Source of the DNA: Gammaproteobacteria bacterium
Lineage (GTDB): Bacteria > Pseudomonadota > Gammaproteobacteria > Competibacterales > Competibacteraceae
Assembly: GCA_024235135.1 (NCBI GenBank)
Contig: JACKMZ010000012.1
Coordinates: 42,641 to 106,640, forward strand
DNA: 64,000 nucleotides
Direction: 5' to 3'
In this document: positions 46,599 through 55,121 of the stretch, in pieces
How positions within the stretch are numbered: the first letter of the stretch is position 1
Layout of the letters: each line of letters starts with the position of its first letter
The notes under the pieces: model-generated
What the model was told of the DNA's origin: nothing
Databases searched by the model: none
What the model saw: only the letters and a program-made list of their open reading frames with translations
Position numbers and translations under genes: made by a program

Positions 46599-47267
46599 CT
46601 ATGAAAGCTTGTCGGCCACACGTGTGGCGATAGTCCAATCACCCAAACTCAAAAGCAAGTCGTCACCTCCCTGTAATTCGCCCACGCCGGCTGGCGTGCC
46701 GGTCAATACCACATCGCCAGGCGACAGGGTGAACGACTGGGAAATATGGGCGATCAGATCGACGATGCCGGTCATCATCTGAGCCGTATCGCCCTGCTGG
46801 CGGATCGTGCCGTTAACGGCGAGTGCCAGCGGCGTGTGCTGTGGGTCCGCTAATTGGGTGGGCGCTATGAAGCGAGAAAGGGGGCAGGAACCATCGAAGG
46901 CTTTGGCGCGTTCCCAGGGTAAGCCCTTCGCTTTCAATCCATCCTGTACATCGCGCAAGGTGAGATCCAGAGCGACACCGTAGCCCGCGACCGCGCCACG
47001 GGCCGTGGCGGTATCGACCTGTTTCAGAGTCTGCCCGATGAGCACGGCCAATTCCACTTCGTGATGGCAACGCCCCTGTCCGGCAGGCAGGTGAATGGGT
47101 TCTTCCAGGGGTGCCAACGCCGTCGCCGGCTTCATGAACAGCACCGGGGTTTCCGGCACGGCATTGCGCAGTTCTTGGATATGATCCAGATAGTTGCGAC
47201 CCACACACACGACTTTGCCGACTGGCAGAGCGATATCGCTACCGTCCCTGTTCCGATGCCTATACAT
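46599..47267 (-). CDS. Fumarylacetoacetate hydrolase (FAH) family protein, YcgM-like
   Basis: A 222-residue FAH-fold protein with VVCVGRNYLDHIQEL, FMKPATAL, the metal-binding HHEVELAVLIG, GYGVALDLTLRDVQ, and the late PGDVVLTGTPAGVGEL. The family includes acylpyruvases, oxaloacetate decarboxylases and isomerases of aromatic-ring breakdown. YcgM-type members are closest in length and pattern. The substrate cannot be read from sequence. It stands downstream of the sodB terminator, so it probably has its own promoter. Confidence 0.88.
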   Translation of the reverse strand: MYRHRNRDGSDIALPVGKVVCVGRNYLDHIQELRNAVPETPVLFMKPATALAPLEEPIHLPAGQGRCHHEVELAVLIGQTLKQVDTATARGAVAGYGVALDLTLRDVQDGLKAKGLPWERAKAFDGSCPLSRFIAPTQLADPQHTPLALAVNGTIRQQGDTAQMMTGIVDLIAHISQSFTLSPGDVVLTGTPAGVGELQGGDDLLLSLGDWTIATRVADKLS

Positions 47268-47310
47268 GAGACTGACCCCCGACTATCGTCGCTTGCGAAA
47301 AATTTCCGAA

Positions 47311-47338
47311 ACTAAAACGGGCTCTCACTGGAGCCCGT
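47311..47338 (-). terminator. Rho-independent terminator of sodB
   Basis: On the minus strand an 8-bp stem ACGGGCTC/GAGCCCGT with a 6-base loop is followed by TTTAGTTT. It lies 26 bases past the sodB stop. Confidence 0.8.
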
Positions 47339-47363
47339 TGCAACGCCGTCGAACAACCCTCGC

Positions 47364-47945
47364 TCAGAGGGCGAATTGCTGCGACGCGAATTCCCAGTTG
47401 ACCAGATTCCAGAAGGCTTCGACGTACTTGGGACGCGCGTTGCGATAATCAACGTAATACGCATGCTCCCAGACGTCACAGGTCAGCACGGCTTGCTGGC
47501 CGGAGGTCATGGGCGTGGCGGCATTGCTGGTGCTGACGAGATCCAGGGAACCATCCGTATTCTTGACCAGCCAAGCCCAGCCGGAGCCGAAAGTGGTGAT
47601 CGCGCACTTGCTGAATTCTTCCTTGAAGGTGGCGAAGGAACCGAATTTCTTGATAATGGCGTCGGCCAGATCGCCAGTGGGTTCGCCACCGCCGTTGGGG
47701 CTCAGGCAATGCCAGTAGAAGGTATGATTCCATACCTGTGCGGCGTTGTTGAACAGGCCACCGGAGGATTTCTTGATGATGTCCTGCAGGGACAGGTCTT
47801 CGTATTCGGTGCCCTTGATCAAGTTGTTTAGATTGGTCACGTAGGTCTGATGGTGCTTGCCATAGTGATAGTCGATGGTCTCCTCGGAAATATGGGGAGC
47901 CAGAGCGTTCTTGGCATAGGGCAGAGGGGGTAGTTCGTGGATCAT
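47364..47945 (-). CDS. sodB: Superoxide dismutase, iron type
   Basis: FeSOD turns superoxide into oxygen and peroxide. The 193-residue protein starts MIHELPPLPYAKNALAPHIS. It carries the metal ligands His in YHYGKHHQTYV, His in WNHTFYWHCL, and Asp/His in DVWEHAYYVDYRN. The AQVWNHTFYW and FGSGWAWLV segments are those of the Fe family. The ATG at 47945 has GGAGA 8 bases upstream; the longer reading from 48101 is rejected. Single gene with its own terminator. Confidence 0.96.
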   Translation of the reverse strand: MIHELPPLPYAKNALAPHISEETIDYHYGKHHQTYVTNLNNLIKGTEYEDLSLQDIIKKSSGGLFNNAAQVWNHTFYWHCLSPNGGGEPTGDLADAIIKKFGSFATFKEEFSKCAITTFGSGWAWLVKNTDGSLDLVSTSNAATPMTSGQQAVLTCDVWEHAYYVDYRNARPKYVEAFWNLVNWEFASQQFAL

Positions 47946-48175
47946 GTTGTTTCTCCGCAAGGTTGGATGGGCTGGGTACGGGGATGAAGGTTTTATTCCC
48001 CGATAAGACTTGACGATTCGCGCACACGCCTGGCCCGAAAATGGAAGTAGTCTAAACAGCCCAATGCCGCATTGCAACGACTTCGGAGTGCCATTGGCCA
48101 AGGACTGACTATGCTATCCTTGCGGTCGAAGTCGGCTGAGCGAAATTAAAAATTCTAGCCTGATCGGGAGACACT

Positions 48176-48526
48176 ATGATGAAGAAAGGCTGTTATGTAT
48201 TGGCGATGATGGTTTTGTTGACGGGATGTTCCATGTTGCCAGGCGGTGACGGTGGGAGTTCTTCGACGACGAGCTCCAGTACGGCGTCCGGCCAGGGGAA
48301 ACGCCCCGCGCCGAATGATTCGGAGATCACTTCATCCGTGCGGGCCGCGCTCAAGCAGGATGACCTGCTGGCCGGTAACGATGTCGACGTGACTTCCGAT
48401 GAAGGCGTCGTCACCTTGAGCGGTCGCTTGCCCAATGCCCGCGCCGCCAATCGGGCGTTTTCCGTCGCCCGCAGCACGGACGGCGTGCGCCGGGTGATTT
48501 CCAATCTGACTTGGCCTTCTCCCTGA
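48176..48526 (+). CDS. BON-domain lipoprotein
   Basis: The 116-residue protein starts with a lipoprotein signal (LAMMVLLTGCSML; Cys18). A Ser/Thr/Gly-rich linker follows, then one BON domain (about residues 50-115: DSEITSSVRAALKQDDL...VDVTSDEGVVTLSGRLPN, ending SNLTW). BON domains bind phospholipid or membranes; relatives (OsmY, DolP) protect the envelope. Two ATGs overlap at the start (48176, 48179). asnO starts 66 bases later. Confidence 0.88.
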   Translation: MMKKGCYVLAMMVLLTGCSMLPGGDGGSSSTTSSSTASGQGKRPAPNDSEITSSVRAALKQDDLLAGNDVDVTSDEGVVTLSGRLPNARAANRAFSVARSTDGVRRVISNLTWPSP

Positions 48527-48592
48527 ACGAACGACGCGAAATTCCCCCTCCTGGATATTTTGTCCTTCCCAACCTTCCGGTAGTAGCAATCA

Positions 48593-50380
48593 GTGTGCGG
48601 AATCAGCGGTGAACTGCGGCTCGACGGCCGCGAACCTGACCTCGGCTTATTAGGGCGAATGTTGAGCCGTTTGGCCCGGCGCGGCCCGGATCATGAAGGT
48701 TGTTTTTCGGATGGACCCATGGTTCTGGGTCAGCGGCGCCTGGCTGTCATCGACCTCAGCGATCGCTCCAATCAGCCGATGGTGGACCGCGAACTCGGTT
48801 TGGCCCTGGTTTTCAATGGCGCGATTTACAACTATCGGGAACTGAGGCGGGATCTGCAGGACAAGGGCTATCGCTTTTTCTCCGAGGGCGATACCGAAGT
48901 TATTCTCAAGGCCTATGCCGAATGGGGTGAACGCTGCGTCGAACAGCTCGTTGGCATGTTCGCTTTCGCGATCTGGGATATTCGCCGCCATACCTTATTC
49001 ATGGCGCGTGATCGCCTGGGAATCAAACCGCTGTATTACAGCCGTTGTGGCGGCAATTGCTTTCGCTTCGCTTCCAACACTCAGGCTTTGTTGGAAGCCT
49101 GCGACGTCAATACGGAAATCGATCCGGTTGCGTTGCATCATCAGTTGACGTTGCATGCGGTCATCCCAGCCCCACGCACGATTCTCAAAGGCATACGCAA
49201 ATTGCCGCCGGCTTCGACTCTGACCATCGATTTACGAGGCCAGGAGCAAACTCGCTGCTATTGGCACCCGCGGGCCACTCGTCCGGCGCAGCCGCGCGAC
49301 GAACGGGAGTGGCTGGAAACCATTCATGATGGACTGGTGCGGGCCGTAAAACGCCGTTTGGACATCGCCGACGTTCCGGTGGGCGTGTTGTTGTCCGGCG
49401 GACTGGATTCCAGCCTATTGGTCGCCTTGGCGGCAGAAGCCGGCGCTCAGGACTTGTTGACGTTTTCAGTGGGTTTCGAGGATCAGCCGGAGGAAAAGGG
49501 CAGCGAATTCGAATACTCCGATCAAGTCGTCGCGCGCTACGGTACCCGCCACCATCGTCACCTTATTCCCAACGACGAGGTCATGCGTCGTTTGCCGGAA
49601 GCCATCACCTGCATGGCCGAACCCATGGTCGGTCAGGATGCCGTGGCGTTCTTTCTGCTCGCCGAACGGGTTTCCCAAGTGGTCAAGGTCGTGCAGAGCG
49701 GACAGGGTGCGGACGAGGTTTTCGGCGGCTATTTCTGGTATCCCTTGATGGATGCCGAAACCGGCAGCGACCTGGATCGCTTCCGGCGGCATTATTTCGA
49801 TCGTGATCACGAGGAATACCTGGAAACCGTCGCCCCGCCGTATCACGGTCCCGATTACACGGCGGCCGCCGTCGCCGAGCAATTGTCCCTGCGGGACGCC
49901 GATGAATTTCTGGATCGCGTGTTGCGCTTCGATGTCACCACCCTGATCGTGGATGATCCGGTCAAGCGGGTGGACAACATGACCATGGCCTGGGGCTTGG
50001 AAGCCCGCGTGCCGTTTCTGGATCACGAATTGGTGGAACTGGCCTTGAGCATGCCGCCGCATCTGAAGTTGCGCGATGGCGGCAAAACCGTTCTGAAGAA
50101 AATCGCGCGCGGTCGCCTACCGGATGCCGTCATCGATCGGCCCAAGGGCTATTTCCCGATGCCTGCGCTAAAGTACGTGCGCGGGGAGTTTCTGCAGTTC
50201 ATGGCGGATACGGTGAACTCCCAGGCTTGCCGGGAGCGAGGGCTGTTTCAACGGACTTACGTGGACCGGCTGTTGGCCGATCCCGAGGCGTATTTCACCC
50301 GCCTGCAGGGCAGCAAGCTGTGGCATCTGGCCTTATTGGAACTCTGGCTGCAACTCAATGTCGATGCGCTACAGCATTAA
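48593..50380 (+). CDS. N-acetylglutaminylglutamine amidotransferase-type asparagine synthase
   Basis: The 595-residue protein has an N-terminal glutaminase (Cys2 in MCGISGELRLDG, with RGPDHEG and NGAIYNYRELR) and a synthetase domain with the PP-loop LLSGGLDSS. The pattern is that of AsnO, which amidates N-acetylglutaminylglutamine, an osmoprotectant: FSVGFEDQPEEKGSEFEYSD, VKRVDNMTMAWGLEAR and VIDRPKGYFPMPALK match this branch better than AsnB. In known clusters it is followed by ngg and a peptidase; here grxD follows, so those partners must be elsewhere or missing. The start is GTG with a weak ribosome site. Confidence 0.85.
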   Translation: MCGISGELRLDGREPDLGLLGRMLSRLARRGPDHEGCFSDGPMVLGQRRLAVIDLSDRSNQPMVDRELGLALVFNGAIYNYRELRRDLQDKGYRFFSEGDTEVILKAYAEWGERCVEQLVGMFAFAIWDIRRHTLFMARDRLGIKPLYYSRCGGNCFRFASNTQALLEACDVNTEIDPVALHHQLTLHAVIPAPRTILKGIRKLPPASTLTIDLRGQEQTRCYWHPRATRPAQPRDEREWLETIHDGLVRAVKRRLDIADVPVGVLLSGGLDSSLLVALAAEAGAQDLLTFSVGFEDQPEEKGSEFEYSDQVVARYGTRHHRHLIPNDEVMRRLPEAITCMAEPMVGQDAVAFFLLAERVSQVVKVVQSGQGADEVFGGYFWYPLMDAETGSDLDRFRRHYFDRDHEEYLETVAPPYHGPDYTAAAVAEQLSLRDADEFLDRVLRFDVTTLIVDDPVKRVDNMTMAWGLEARVPFLDHELVELALSMPPHLKLRDGGKTVLKKIARGRLPDAVIDRPKGYFPMPALKYVRGEFLQFMADTVNSQACRERGLFQRTYVDRLLADPEAYFTRLQGSKLWHLALLELWLQLNVDALQH

Positions 50381-50483
50381 AAACCTTAGTAAAAAACTGC
50401 TTTTATAAACCGCATCCAAACTATAGAATTTCCGTCAATCCACGACGCTACTTCGCTGTAGCCGACGCCATGAGGTACTCAAG

Positions 50484-50825
50484 ATGGATGATGTGCTCGC
50501 CACCATCAAGCAGCAAGTCGAATCCAATCCCATATTGATTTACATGAAGGGAACTCCCCAGTTCCCGATGTGCGGGTTTTCCAGCCGCGCCGCCCAGGCG
50601 ATGGCCGCCACGGGCATTCCTTTCGCCTACGTCAATGTGCTGGAGGACCCCGAGATCTTTCAGAATTTGCCGCGTTACGCCGATTGGCCGACCTTCCCGC
50701 AGATCTACATCAATGGCGAACTGGTCGGGGGTTGCGACATCACTCTGGAACTCTATCAAAGCGGCGAACTGAAGACACTGATGGAAAATGCCGTAGGGAA
50801 AACGAATACCCAGCCCGTCCAGTAA
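50484..50825 (+). CDS. grxD: Monothiol glutaredoxin Grx4-type
   Basis: GrxD helps deliver and sense Fe-S clusters. The 113-residue protein has the CGFS active site (Cys30 in FPMCGFSSRA), WPTFPQIYINGELVGGCDI for glutathione, and an E/D-rich end. This length matches E. coli GrxD (115). It is 103 bases after asnO and converges with rnt. Confidence 0.97.
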   Translation: MDDVLATIKQQVESNPILIYMKGTPQFPMCGFSSRAAQAMAATGIPFAYVNVLEDPEIFQNLPRYADWPTFPQIYINGELVGGCDITLELYQSGELKTLMENAVGKTNTQPVQ

Positions 50826-50933
50826 GCGCCCTCATCCTATCCAACGCCGTGCCCGGCTTGGCCGGGCGGCCTCCCGCCACGGAGCATGGCTTCGTTTCCG
50901 CACTGTACGCGCCAGCCGCTATCCCGCTATCAT

Positions 50934-51566
50934 CTACGGGTTCCAGCCACCCATATCTTTCCAACGGTTGATGATATGGCAAAACAGATCCGCGGTGCGT
51001 TCCGCATCGTAGATCGCCGAGTGCGCTTCACGCTCGTCCCAATGCAAGCCTGCCGCGTCCACGGCGCGCGCCAGGACGGTTTGACCGAAAGCCAGTGCGG
51101 CGAGCGTGACGGTATCCAGATTACTGAATGGATGGAATGGATTCCGTTTGACCTGGGTGCGGGCCACGGCAGCGTTGAGAAAAGAGAGATCGAAAAACGC
51201 ATTGTGCCCGACCAGGATGGCGCGCGTGCAGTTCGCCTCTTTGACCGCTTGCCGCACTTCCTTGAAAATTTTGCGCAACGCGTCATCTTCTGGAATGGCG
51301 AACCGAAAGGGGTGGTGAGGGTCGATCTTATGCACCGCCATGGAGGAAGGGTCCAGCTTGGCGTTCGGGAATGGCTGGACATGGCACGCCACCGTGCGGG
51401 CAGGATATAGGTAACCCCGTTCGTCGAACTGCAAAAGCACGGAGGCGATTTCCAGTAACGCGTCGGTTTGGGCGTTGAGGCCGCCGGTTTCAACGTCGAC
51501 GACGACCGGCAGGAAGCCTCGGAAACGGGAGGCGAGCGGGGAGCGGGGAATAGATTCATCCATCAT
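50934..51566 (-). CDS. rnt: Ribonuclease T
   Basis: RNase T trims the 3-prime ends of tRNAs and other stable RNAs. The 210-residue DEDD exonuclease has VVVDVETGGLNAQTDALLEIA (Exo I), VGHNAFFDLSFLNAA (Exo II) and the HSAIYDAERTADLF (Exo III with the catalytic His). It is divergent from typA with about 50 bases between. Pairing of rnt with grxD is common. Confidence 0.96.
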   Translation of the reverse strand: MMDESIPRSPLASRFRGFLPVVVDVETGGLNAQTDALLEIASVLLQFDERGYLYPARTVACHVQPFPNAKLDPSSMAVHKIDPHHPFRFAIPEDDALRKIFKEVRQAVKEANCTRAILVGHNAFFDLSFLNAAVARTQVKRNPFHPFSNLDTVTLAALAFGQTVLARAVDAAGLHWDEREAHSAIYDAERTADLFCHIINRWKDMGGWNP

Positions 51567-51616
51567 GGGTATACAGCATACCCGAATTCCACCTTAAATT
51601 GAGCGTAATCGCCACT

Positions 51617-53431
51617 GTGATTGAGAACCTTCGAAATATCGCCATCATTGCCCATGTCGATCACGGCAAGACCACGCTGGTGGATCGGCTGTTACAACAA
51701 TCCGGCACCTTGGGCCGCAGTGTGGCCCAGGAACGGATCATGGACTCCAACGCCCTGGAGAGGGAGCGGGGCATCACCATTTTGGCCAAGAACACGTCGT
51801 TGCGCTGGCGTGACTATCGCATCAACATCGTGGACACCCCCGGTCATGCCGATTTCGGCGGCGAGGTGGAGCGGGTGTTGTCCATGGTCGATTCCGTGCT
51901 GTTGCTGGTGGATGCCGTGGACGGCCCCATGCCCCAGACGCGTTTCGTCACGCAAAAGGCGTTCGCTCTGGGCTTCAAACCGATCGTGGTCATCAACAAG
52001 ATCGACCGGCCCGGCGCCCGGCCGCATTGGGTGCTGGATCGCACTTTCGAGTTGTTCGATCGGCTGGGCGCCAGTGAAGAACAGTTGGATTTCCCCGTAG
52101 TGTACACATCGGCTCTGTGCGGTTATGCCAGCCTGGACGAGCATGTCCGGGAAGGCGACATGAATCCGCTGTTCGAAACCATCGTCAAGCAGGTTCCGCC
52201 TCCGTCCGTCGATCTCCACGGTGCTTTCCAAATGCAGGTCAGTTCCCTGGATTACAGCAGCTACGTGGGGGTGATCGGCATCGGTCGCGTGCGACGGGGC
52301 AACATCAAAGCCAACTCGCAGGTGGTCGTGGTGGACCGTGAAGGCAATCGACGCAACGGACGGGTTCTGCAAATCCTGGGTTTTCACGGTCTGGAGCGCG
52401 TGGAGTTCCCGGAAGCCAGCGCGGGGGACATCATCGCTTTCACCGGTGTCGATGGCCTGGGTATATCCGATACCCTATGCGATCCCGGTAACGTGGAGGC
52501 CCTGCCGGCGCTCACCGTGGACGAGCCCACCATGACCATGGTGTTTCAGGTGAACAATTCGCCTTTCGCCGGGCGCGAGGGCAAATTCGTCACCAGCCGG
52601 CAACTGCGTGAACGGCTGACGCGTGAACTCATGCACAATGTCGCGTTGCGCATGGAGGACACCGATGATCCCGACAAATTCAAGGTTTCCGGGCGCGGCG
52701 AATTGCATCTGGCGATCTTGATCGAAAACATGCGCCGCGAAGGCTACGAACTGGCGGTCTCGCGTCCGGAGGTCATCGTCCGCGAAATCGACGGGGAAGC
52801 CTGCGAGCCTTACGAATCGTTGACCGTCGATGTAGAGGAAGCGCATCAAGGCGGGGTCATGGAAAAACTGGGCAATCGACGGGGGGATCTGCAAGATATG
52901 CAACCGGACGGTCGGGGTCGGGTGCGCTTGGATTACGTCATCCCGGCGCGGGGCCTGATCGGATTCCAGACCGAGTTTCTGACCGCGACCTCCGGCACCG
53001 GTTTGATTTATCACGTCTTCGATCATTACGGCCCATTCAGGAAGGGGACCATCGGCAATCGCATCAATGGTGCGTTGATCGCGAATGGCGCGGGCAAGGC
53101 TTTGGCGTATGCGTTGTTCAATCTCCAGGAACGCGGCCGCTTGTTCATCGGACCCGGCGACGAGGTTTACGAGGGTATGGTGGTCGGCATGCACTCGCGG
53201 GACAACGATCTGGTGGTCAATCCGCTCAAGGCCAAGCAATTAACCAATATCCGCGCGGCGGGCTCGGACGAAAACATCATTCTGACTCCGCCGGTGCGGA
53301 TGAGTCTGGAACAGGCCCTGGAGTTCATCGACGATGACGAACTGGTGGAAGTGACGCCCAAGTCGATTCGAGTGCGTAAGAAACTGCTGTTGGAACACGA
53401 ACGCAAGCGGGCATCGCGGCAGAGCGCCTGA
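51617..53431 (+). CDS. typA: GTPase TypA/BipA
   Basis: TypA is a translational GTPase that binds ribosomes and is needed under cold and stress. The 604-residue protein has the G1 motif AHVDHGKTTL, RERGITILAKN, DTPGHADFGGEVER, INKIDRPGARP, and the C-terminal TypA domains. A TTG at 51599 gives six more residues, but the GTG at 51617 gives the family start (M)IENLRNIAIIAHVDHGK. No strong ribosome site is seen for either. Confidence 0.96.
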   Translation: MIENLRNIAIIAHVDHGKTTLVDRLLQQSGTLGRSVAQERIMDSNALERERGITILAKNTSLRWRDYRINIVDTPGHADFGGEVERVLSMVDSVLLLVDAVDGPMPQTRFVTQKAFALGFKPIVVINKIDRPGARPHWVLDRTFELFDRLGASEEQLDFPVVYTSALCGYASLDEHVREGDMNPLFETIVKQVPPPSVDLHGAFQMQVSSLDYSSYVGVIGIGRVRRGNIKANSQVVVVDREGNRRNGRVLQILGFHGLERVEFPEASAGDIIAFTGVDGLGISDTLCDPGNVEALPALTVDEPTMTMVFQVNNSPFAGREGKFVTSRQLRERLTRELMHNVALRMEDTDDPDKFKVSGRGELHLAILIENMRREGYELAVSRPEVIVREIDGEACEPYESLTVDVEEAHQGGVMEKLGNRRGDLQDMQPDGRGRVRLDYVIPARGLIGFQTEFLTATSGTGLIYHVFDHYGPFRKGTIGNRINGALIANGAGKALAYALFNLQERGRLFIGPGDEVYEGMVVGMHSRDNDLVVNPLKAKQLTNIRAAGSDENIILTPPVRMSLEQALEFIDDDELVEVTPKSIRVRKKLLLEHERKRASRQSA

Positions 53432-53498
53432 TTGCCGGCGGGTTGAGATTGTAGAAAACGGTTAACTTTCGGCGGTTGTCGGGTATCTGAAACAATGG

Positions 53499-53535
53499 AA
53501 AGCCCATGGCGCGTAGTTTCGTGCCATGGGCTTTT
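53499..53535 (+). terminator. Rho-independent terminator of typA
   Basis: AAAGCCCATGGC and GCCATGGGCTTT form a perfect 12-bp stem with a 12-base loop, followed by one further T. It lies 67 bases past the typA stop. As the stem begins with AAA it could also work on the opposite strand. Confidence 0.75.
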
Positions 53536-53584
53536 CGATGTCACGCGGTTCCATGAACTATGGAAACGCCCAGGCGAAGTCAAA

Positions 53585-53620
53585 AAATATAAATTTTCTT
53601 TTTATTTAGAGTTGTCTTAT
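53585..53620 (+). promoter_or_regulatory. Operator repeat copy 1 before the fic gene
   Basis: TATAAATTTTC (53588-53598) and ATTTAGAGTTGTCTTAT (53604-53620) match copy 2 at 11 of 11 and 15 of 17 bases. The unit repeats with a 47-base period. Its palindrome is imperfect. Confidence 0.75.
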
Positions 53621-53631
53621 GGCAGGGCTGA

Positions 53632-53667
53632 AACTATAAATTTTCATAATATTTATAGTTGTCCTAT
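53632..53667 (+). promoter_or_regulatory. Operator repeat copy 2 before the fic gene, perfect palindrome
   Basis: AACTATAAAT, 9 bases, ATTTATAGTT: perfect 10-bp arms at 53632-53641 and 53651-53660, followed by GTCCTAT shared with copy 1. Two direct copies of an AT-rich palindrome before a gene with a winged-helix domain suggest autoregulation. Confidence 0.8.
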
Positions 53668-53688
53668 ACCAGAGTCGATACAACGCCG

Positions 53689-55071
53689 GTGAAAATACCT
53701 GAATGCCCGCCGTCATTCCGGCATCTTCTCGACCAAAAATCAGGAGATGGGGACCGGATGGAACGTCTTGGCAGGGTACTGCAACTTCTGCCTACGGAGG
53801 TGGGAAGAGATTGCGACAGTGAATATCTGCATTGGGACAAGCTAAAGTACAAGCCCCTTCCCGAGGGTGTCGCCAGCCATGAAGACTGGTGGAACATCAC
53901 CAAATTTCGGCGGATCAGTGTCTATCGTCATCTCCCACTTGTTGCAAAGGACAACACACCTTTCCTTTATTGGCTGCCGGACTCCGCACAACAGAAGTTA
54001 CACCTCGTCGATCAACAAGCCAGCGGAAGGATAGAAATTCCTGAGTTGGTCACGAATACCCACGGCAGAGACCGATACCTGGTGAACTCGCTGATCGAGG
54101 AGGCCATTACTTCCAGCCAGTTGGAAGGCGCGTCAACCACTCGCAAGGTCGCCAAGGCCATGCTGCGTGAGGGCAGAAAACCACGCGATAAAAGTGAACA
54201 GATGATTTTCAATAACTATCAGGCCCTGTCTTTTATTCGCGAGTGCGTAGACTCACCGCTTACCAATGAGCTTATTTTCGAGTTACACAAGGTGGTTACG
54301 AGGGGAACTCTGAATGATTCATCTGACGAGGGAAGACTTCGGCGACCCGAAGAAAAGATTGCGGTGTATGACGCCAGGGACGATACGCTTCTACACGATC
54401 CTCCACCCGCGGCACAGCTAGAGGAAAGACTTGCAGCCTTATGTCGATTTGCCAATGACGACAACCCGGCCGGAGTGTTTCTGCATCCTGTCGTTCGTTC
54501 AATTATTCTCCACTTCATGATCGGATACGACCATCCCTTCGTGGATGGTAACGGCCGGACGGCGAGAGCGTTGTTCTATTGGTCCATGGCCCGCCATCGA
54601 TACTGGCTCATGGAATACGTATCCATATCGACCGTATTGAAGATTGCGCCTTCCCAGTACGCACGGGCCTATTTATATACGGAATGTGACGATAACGATG
54701 TGACCTACTTTATCGATTTCAATTTAACCATCATTTTGCGGGCGATCGGGAAACTGCAACGGTACCTTTCCACAAAGGCGAAGGAGGTAAAACAGGTCGA
54801 GCAAGTTCTAGGAACGTCAATCTTCGCAAGGTCCCTGAACGACAGACAACTCGCATTGCTCTCTCATGCGATTCGCAATCCGGGGAGTACTTATACAATG
54901 GAAAGCCACAGGGAATCGCATCGAATTACCTATCCGACGGCGAGGGCCGATTTATTACGGTTGGTTGAACTAGGTCTATTGGAAAAGCACAAGGTCAAGC
55001 GGTCCTTCGTATTTAAGGCCATTGATCGTTTAGATGAACGGCTCGCACAACTCGGTTCGAAGACATCCTGA
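53689..55071 (+). CDS. Fic family protein (predicted AMP-transferase) with N-terminal inhibitory motif and C-terminal winged helix
   Basis: Fic enzymes usually transfer AMP to a protein hydroxyl. From the GTG at 53689 the protein has 460 residues. The inhibitory motif (S/T)xxxE(G/N) is seen as SSQLEG (Ser142-Gly147), which folds over the active site in class II Fic proteins. The catalytic motif HPFVDGNGRTAR (His282) is complete. A winged-helix-like region lies at about 385-450 (SLNDRQLALLSHAIRN...TARADLLRLVELGLLEK). The TTG at 53659 lies inside operator copy 2, so the GTG is preferred. The gene is AT-richer than its neighbours and inserted between typA and the TRAP genes. Target unknown; DNA-binding autoregulation is inferred. 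Confidence 0.9.
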   Translation: MKIPECPPSFRHLLDQKSGDGDRMERLGRVLQLLPTEVGRDCDSEYLHWDKLKYKPLPEGVASHEDWWNITKFRRISVYRHLPLVAKDNTPFLYWLPDSAQQKLHLVDQQASGRIEIPELVTNTHGRDRYLVNSLIEEAITSSQLEGASTTRKVAKAMLREGRKPRDKSEQMIFNNYQALSFIRECVDSPLTNELIFELHKVVTRGTLNDSSDEGRLRRPEEKIAVYDARDDTLLHDPPPAAQLEERLAALCRFANDDNPAGVFLHPVVRSIILHFMIGYDHPFVDGNGRTARALFYWSMARHRYWLMEYVSISTVLKIAPSQYARAYLYTECDDNDVTYFIDFNLTIILRAIGKLQRYLSTKAKEVKQVEQVLGTSIFARSLNDRQLALLSHAIRNPGSTYTMESHRESHRITYPTARADLLRLVELGLLEKHKVKRSFVFKAIDRLDERLAQLGSKTS

Positions 55072-55121
55072 TGGGGTGCCGAAACGGGAGCATGCGATGA
55101 GCGAGGAGTTTGCGACGTCGG

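Noticed and set aside
53659..53688. TTG start for the Fic protein ten codons upstream
   Set aside because: It falls inside the perfect palindrome of operator copy 2 and adds no conserved residues.
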